DNA from: JAOUEE01 sp051011595
GTDB taxonomy: Bacteria > Actinomycetota > Acidimicrobiia > Acidimicrobiales > SHLQ01
Assembly (NCBI GenBank): GCA_051011595.1
Contig: JBPCTQ010000088.1
Span: forward strand, 1 to 8,364
DNA: 8,364 bases
Direction: 5' to 3'
Below are positions 8,001 to 8,364 of this stretch, piece by piece; positions within the stretch are counted from its first letter, which is position 1, and the number at the start of each line of letters is the position of its first letter. The notes beneath the pieces are model-generated. The model made no database searches. It worked only from the letters and a program-made list of their open reading frames with translations, and had not been told where the DNA came from. The translations under genes and the position numbers were made by a program.

Positions 8001-8364
8001 AACGACGGGGTTGCCGTCGGCTCCGATGGTGATCGCCGTGTGGCCACCGACATTTCCGGCCGTGTCGACTGCGGTGGGGGTGGGCCCCTCGCGTACCAGG
8101 GCAACGTCGACACCGGCCGCACCGGGGTTGGACGGGTCGCCGACCGTGCCGTCGGCCAGCGCATCACCCACGATGTCCTCGAACACGGTTCCCGAGACGG
8201 AGTATGTCCCGGCCGCAGTCGTGGTGGACGTGGTGGCGAATTCGGAGGTGGCGCCGTAGGTTCCGGCGCCGAGGTCTTCGGTGAGGGTGGCGGTGATGAG
8301 GTCGCCGGGGGTGCCGGGGAAGGCGGCGCCGAAGGCTTGGGGTCCGGTTCCGCTGTGGCTGAGG
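2019..8364 (-). CDS. Giant multidomain surface/secreted protein with beta-propeller, two beta-helices and ConA-like domains (5' partial)
   Basis: The - strand frame runs from the right edge of the window to a TGA at 2019-2021. The 2,055 residues after GTG-8186 are counted here, but the frame is open for about 59 more codons to the window end, and these encode recognisable domain sequence, so the true start lies outside. Domain order: tail of a beta-sandwich (before 1); SdrD-B-like fold, split, 1-33 and 384-417; seven 50-residue repeats, 40-389; an AEQTYG...CYGGR...FGFSF module, 430-505; an LRQFI module, about 504-550; irregular beta-helix, 575-870; sandwich, 876-996; CSLREA-like module, 997-1040; tandem beta-helix, 1071-1540; sandwich, 1545-1660; LamG-like, 1694-1855; second ConA-like, 1860-2045. 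It is presumably secreted and anchored or released. No LPXTG, TM segment or catalytic motif was recognised, so adhesin, carbohydrate-binding or shielding roles are only inferences. Confidence 0.92.
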   Translation of the reverse strand, partial: LSHSGTGPQAFGAAFPGTPGDLITATLTEDLGAGTYGATSEFATTSTTTAAGTYSVSGTVFEDIVGDALADGTVGDPSNPGAAGVDVALVREGPTPTAVDTAGNVGGHTAITIGADGNPVVAYHDVGNSDLKVLRCNDSLCSSSTRTVVDTTGAVGEYTSIAIGSDGLPIISYYDATNTSLRVAHCADVACASASTTTVDNAADVGSYSAIAVGVDGLAIVSYYDSTNGDLKTAHCGDLSCSAVTIQTVHAAGDVGQHTSIAIGSDGVAVISYYDVTNADLRLAHCADVACSSATTLAVDTVDDVGTFSSVVIAPSGFPRIAAFRSTDSRLRHAECLDLTCSAANLNGTTGFGTWGGHYSMVVGADGNDLIAGYDVGTQQARLVRCHSASCGALTNSRIDFGNDVGRYASIALGNDGVPVMSYYDTTTGDLKLGVRDGLPGTGDTTIATGITDGTGNYVFASVPGGTYMVSAHSRDVEPSTGYGAGAAGDVWAEQTYGPEGAVCTDGAGGTAPPRGTAGTCYGGRRTTTSDGSSLSFVTSAEHLAHVDLTAGSITGIDFGFSFNVVTNTRGGDAADHDGSNNRTVQGSLRQFIQNANAAAGASTMRFVPTSSLGVDPFWRLTVTNPLPPLTAANTTIDGTAFSFTDGVTVTDTNPGFLGANAGGGATVGVDAIVLPQVEAPELDVVGSGVTTAGLEVRADNTTIRRVAIHRFGDTGTALTDGDIEVPNGFSVGGLTVEENIIGAGAGGLVDPGAGNRSGGSGVAINGATGAQSRIQNNLFGYLDELAVGVISSDAVAITGNEVRDVGQGGNIFVDALSAEEGSTNIEVTNNLIDGAPGNGLSLWRTGGSHLIRNNTITNVGTGGAQTAGVAVFGTNSTVDRNLLTGVSGPAIVVVGENPAGGAYDWPAASGNRITRNHFGSNQGLAIDTTEASNTEAPHELGDGVTLTAGTLATTGNVGLDAPVITDAATTTVSGMVCANCQVEVYRAVAGSGDDSGGTNYGEGVEFLGTVTADGIGDWTLTGITGLVLGDEVSAIAIDATDNTSEFGANVTLSALTVNTTGDAADAIPGDGSCDTGGINSQGDTACTLRAVIEEANALSGADSIVFAIPASEPGHAAGVWTVIPGSELPSLTGPTTLDATTQTGWSTTPVIEVNGTGAGALADGFRLAAGNIEIRGFAVTRFGGDGIEVGVASADAVIAGNHIGLDPTGTIDRGNLSRGIDLQDGSGPTTIGGSAAGDRNLISGNGDDGVIIWNSHDNVIIGNYIGTDITGNSAIPNAADGIALGNGSSNNQIGQPGTTNVLSGNGNDGLEIDDLSPTNMIRANLIGLGVDGSTPVPNGRHGVTLYNGANNTQIGGAGPGEGNVISANTTHGIIIDGNTNAATTANVIDGNLIGLDVGGTLDRGNGTYGVLIIDAANATTIGSNGAGNVISGNGEDGIYLTDTGTDNTVIQSNHLGTTAAGDAAIPNDDRGLQIESGASFTQVGGTTPGDGNVISGNTGDGMIIADWLSLGTTGTVVEGNMVGVAADGSTPLGNGGHGIHLDPVTGNMIGGLTATAGNTIAHNTWMGVQVGPGAGANSILGNSIHTNGGIGIGLDYDGVTPNDSGDGDSGPHDLLNFPAMSTATESGGLTTATGTLDVPAGTYRLEFFANPTGTDPTGHGEGELLMGSTTVVHSGAGAEPWTAIFAGSTGDVITSTTTVDLGPGYGSTSEFSASITVSAEVAKVAVDRSVRRSDTRAAGGLDPSVTAGGVAGPALRFDGLDDRLVGPALDVTDAALTMSGWVNLSSSGTDPRLVAKTTAEGNTVYELLVDSGTGEAVSRISLGGTDHELRGGVVGLGGWHHLAATWDGATFDLHVDGSLVDTSAAIGVLDTDLTTPATVGNIAAANRGLDGAIDHVQLLHRAETPAAIATHVANVNAPTTFVQVGAEQTSSPGSWTVSGVQSRSGSFALAAPEVGGADPAAWAVATGIDEPGVMFETWWWITDDTIVDVAAGTRAGTVPTDEYESALIGPSGWELRQRVGGAQSQDAAPAGTPSTGTWVKVEMWTDQNGDSRIVVDGVEVTAWAAQGAALTSGSVALRAGQLPVGEDWYVDDARARKLVTPEPFTALGPLDRN
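2052..2609 (-). other. Second ConA-like / jelly-roll domain (C-terminal)
   Basis: Residues about 1860-2045 follow the LamG domain directly: FVQVGAEQTSSPGSWTVSGV, then SRSGSFALAAPEVGG, GVMFETWWWITDDTIVD, ALIGPSGWELRQRVGG, TWVKVEMWTDQNGDSRIVVD and SGSVALRAGQLPVGEDWYVD, then DARARKL. The pattern 'W.v..G.......S.al......d.v....W..v........l.v.g.GW.l.......tgtWvkv.v...g....v.vDg......a....GsVgLra....a..y.DDv.a' is that of laminin G/concanavalin A-like glycan-binding modules. The WWW triplet (1920-1922) is striking. The chain then ends PEPFTALGPLDRN with no anchor. Confidence 0.65.
2622..3107 (-). other. LamG-like (ConA-type) jelly-roll domain 1
   Basis: Residues 1694-1855 start GPALRFDGLDDRLVGPALDV, followed by LTMSGWVNL and KTTAEGNTVYELLVDSGTGE. 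Next come GGWHHLAATWDGATFDLHVDG and TPATVGNIAAANRGLDGAID, then HVQLLHRAETPAAI. This is the LamG_3 order: a first strand with F.G..D.v, an 'tis.Wv.l' strand, the WhHlA.tydG..l.lyvdG segment, then the 'tv......f.G.iD.v.iy..alt..ei' end. LamG-type domains bind glycans or glycoproteins. No known binding-site residues can be assigned. Confidence 0.8.
3207..3554 (-). other. Helix-closing beta-sandwich, internal copy 2
   Basis: Residues about 1545-1660: DSGDGDSGPHDLLNFPAMST, then GTLDVPAGTYRLEFFANPTG, then GEGELLMGSTTVVHSGAGAE, WTAIFAGSTGDVITSTTTVD and GYGSTSEFSASITV. This is the same module as residues 876-996 and as the partial copy at the right edge, and the TYR.EFFAN motif and GEG...GSTTV are its standard features. 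It ends the helix region before a basic linker (KVAVDRSVRRSDTRA, 1666-1680). Confidence 0.75.
3567..4850 (-). repeat. Tandem beta-helix units (NVISGN repeat), seven copies
   Basis: Residues 1113-1540 form a second parallel beta-helix made of near-tandem units starting at residues 1113, 1182, 1242, 1305, 1370, 1434 and 1500, giving lengths of 69, 60, 63, 65, 64 and 66 residues plus a truncated last unit of 41. Each unit runs N-(V/L)-(I/L)-S-G-N-x3-G-(hydrophobic strand), then a rung ending N-x-I-G-(T/L), a Gly/Asp loop with IPN or RGN, then a third rung ending in IGG. On the + strand the repeated TTGCCCGAGATGACATTGCC-like element recurs at 4627, 4447, 4258, 4063, 3871 and 3673. Units starting 1305 and 1434 carry extra turn residues. 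No catalytic cluster was recognised. Confidence 0.88.
5067..5198 (-). other. CSLREA-like module
   Basis: Residues 997-1040 read LTVNTTGDAADAIPGDGSCD, then several residues, then CTLRAVIEEANALSGAD. The pattern 'f.VnttaD..D..pGDG.C.......CtLRaAieEaNal.g.d.I.f' is the CSLREA domain signature, with C1015 and C1028 at the two conserved cysteines. The canonical third position (Cys-Ser/Thr-Leu-Arg-Glu/Ala-Ala) is nearly matched. The domain normally precedes a parallel beta-helix, as here. Function is not known; it is thought to be a folding or capping element. Confidence 0.85.
5199..5561 (-). other. Helix-closing beta-sandwich, internal copy 1
   Basis: Residues about 876-996 follow the first helix: APVITDAATTTVSGMVCANC, QVEVYRAVAG, GEGVEFLGTVTADGIGDWT and LVLGDEVSAIAIDATDNTSEFGANV. 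This is the common module after bacterial beta-helices ('aPvi......v.Gta.pga.VevY....g.GEG..flGsa.adg.G.wt......GG..vtata.D..GNTSEFs..v'). Cys919 and Cys923 sit in the first strand pair and may bridge. A related copy lies at 3207-3554 and a partial one at 8187-8364. Confidence 0.75.
5577..6464 (-). other. First (irregular) right-handed parallel beta-helix
   Basis: Residues about 575-870 show the short hydrophobic rungs and Asn ladders of PbH1-type helices: NTTIRRVAIHRFGD, GLTVEENIIGAGAGG, SRIQNNLFG, AVAITGNEVRDVGQGGNIFV, NIEVTNNLIDGAPGNGLSL, HLIRNNTITNVG, STVDRNLLTGVS and NRITRNHFGSNQGLAI. Rungs are about 22-30 residues apart and vary in length, unlike the regular second helix. Asn at rung corners is typical of these folds. 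Many such helices are pectate-lyase-like enzymes, but I see no clear catalytic Asp or Arg cluster, so binding or structural use is the safer reading. Confidence 0.8.
6537..6899 (-). other. AEQTYG/CYGG linking module with LRQFI motif
   Basis: Residues 430-550 read GDVWAEQTYGPEGAVC, then GTAGTCYGGRRTT, then SDGSS, then ITGIDFGFSFNVVTNTRGG and finally TVQGSLRQFIQNANAAAG followed by STMRFVP. This run (AEQTYG, CYGG, FGFSFN.V.N, QGSLRQFI.NAN, .MRFVP) is a recurring connector found in large secreted actinobacterial and related proteins that precede a beta-helix. Its LRQFI segment plays the same positional role as the CSLREA segment later in the protein. The two Cys (about 445 and 462) could form a disulfide. 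Function is unknown beyond being structural. Confidence 0.6.
6933..8186 (-). other. SdrD-B-like domain split by the propeller insertion
   Basis: Just before the repeats the chain reads V/M-FEDIVGDALADGTVGDP...AAGVDVALVRE (residues 1-33). This looks like the opening of an SdrD_B / Cna-B-like domain ('vFeD.ngnG..d.gepgvaGvtV.L...'). Just after the seventh repeat it continues TTIATGITDGTGNYVFASVPGG then TYMVSAHSRDV (about 385-418), the classic closing half ('...v.tt.TD.nGnY.F..lpaGtY.V.v'). Neither half is complete alone, and the whole module without the insertion would have normal length of about 70-80 residues. The propeller is therefore read as an insertion into a loop of the Ig-like fold. 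Confidence 0.7.
7020..8069 (-). repeat. Seven tandem 50-residue (150-base) beta-propeller repeats
   Basis: Residues 40-389 divide into seven units of exactly 50 codons with no insertions or deletions: 8069-7920, 7919-7770, 7769-7620, 7619-7470, 7469-7320, 7319-7170 and 7169-7020. The consensus is V-D-x-x-x-D-V-G-x-Y-x-S-I-A-I-G-x-D-G, then a hydrophobic strand ending S-Y-Y-D-x-T-N-x-D-L-(R/K)-x-A-H-C, then x4 and C. The SYYD codons fall at 7989, 7839, 7689, 7539, 7389, 7239 and 7089 (each 12 bases), a strict 150-base beat. Cys at unit positions 38 and 43 occurs in units 1-6 and is absent from unit 7. Seven units of this kind (the 'ISYYD..NgdLkyA' type) fit a seven-bladed beta-propeller. Units 5 and 6 are the most divergent. 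Binding target unknown. Confidence 0.9.
8187..8364 (-). repeat. Partial beta-sandwich copy at the window edge, homologous to 3207-3554
   Basis: The frame upstream of GTG-8186 encodes LSHSGTGPQAFGAAFPGTPG, DLITATLTEDLGAGTYGATS and EFATTSTTTAAGTYSVSGT. Its HSG.G...F.A.F.G..GD.ITAT....LG.G.YG.TSEF pattern matches residues 1615-1655 of the same protein (HSGAGAEPWTAIFAGSTGDV..., ...GYGSTSEF) at positions about 3228-3350. The similarity is visible in the DNA too (for example GAATTCGGAGGTGGCGCCGTAG near 8238 against GAATTCCGAGGTGGAGCCGTAG near 3229). It shows the protein continues upstream, probably with another beta-helix. Confidence 0.85.

Noticed and set aside
7020..8069. Regularly spaced repeats suggesting a CRISPR array
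   Set aside because: The period is 150 bases, the repeats are diverged, there are no unique spacers of about 30-40 bases, and the whole block is one open coding frame.
1..8364. tRNA, rRNA, insertion sequence, toxin-antitoxin or defence genes
   Set aside because: I saw no cloverleaf-like segments, transposase motifs, terminal inverted repeats or nuclease/helicase signatures; both strands are accounted for by two large structural protein genes.

Overview
This is a high-GC window with actinobacterial character. Long open frames appear on both strands, as expected from GC-rich third codon positions, and GTG serves as a possible start codon. The domain vocabulary (CSLREA-like and LRQFI-type modules, SdrD-B-like folds, bacterial SH3, AMIN-like and Gmad2 domains) is what one sees in large secreted proteins of marine or freshwater Acidimicrobiia and their relatives. 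That taxonomic placement is an inference from style, not a search result.

Layout: the window holds the 3' parts of two convergent protein genes and almost nothing else. From 1 to 2009 on the + strand lies the C-terminal part of an exported cell-envelope protein. It has a Thr/Pro linker, a beta-rich (propeller-like) body, an SH3b domain, an AMIN-like domain and a Gmad2-like Ig fold. Its start lies upstream of the window. After a 9-base gap, the whole of 2019 to 8364 on the - strand is one giant surface or secreted protein of at least about 2,114 residues, whose start also lies outside the window. A GTG at 8186 is the first start-like codon in the window, but the frame stays open to the window edge and encodes recognisable domain sequence there, so it is not the true start.

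The giant protein is a string of beta modules. In N-to-C order it has: the tail of a helix-closing beta-sandwich; an SdrD-B-like domain interrupted by seven repeats of exactly 50 residues (a predicted seven-bladed beta-propeller); an 'AEQTYG/CYGG/FGFSF' module; a first LRQFI module and an irregular parallel beta-helix; a second sandwich; a CSLREA-like module; a second beta-helix built of 60-69-residue NVISGN-type units; a third sandwich; and two ConA-like (LamG-type) domains at the C-terminus. No LPXTG motif, C-terminal membrane segment or catalytic signature was recognised.

The two genes share only a tail-to-tail boundary. Nothing in the sequence says they work together, although both look exported. 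No promoter, RNA gene, mobile element or CRISPR array was found; both promoters must lie outside the window. The most interesting structure is the exact 150-base, seven-fold repeat inserted inside another domain.
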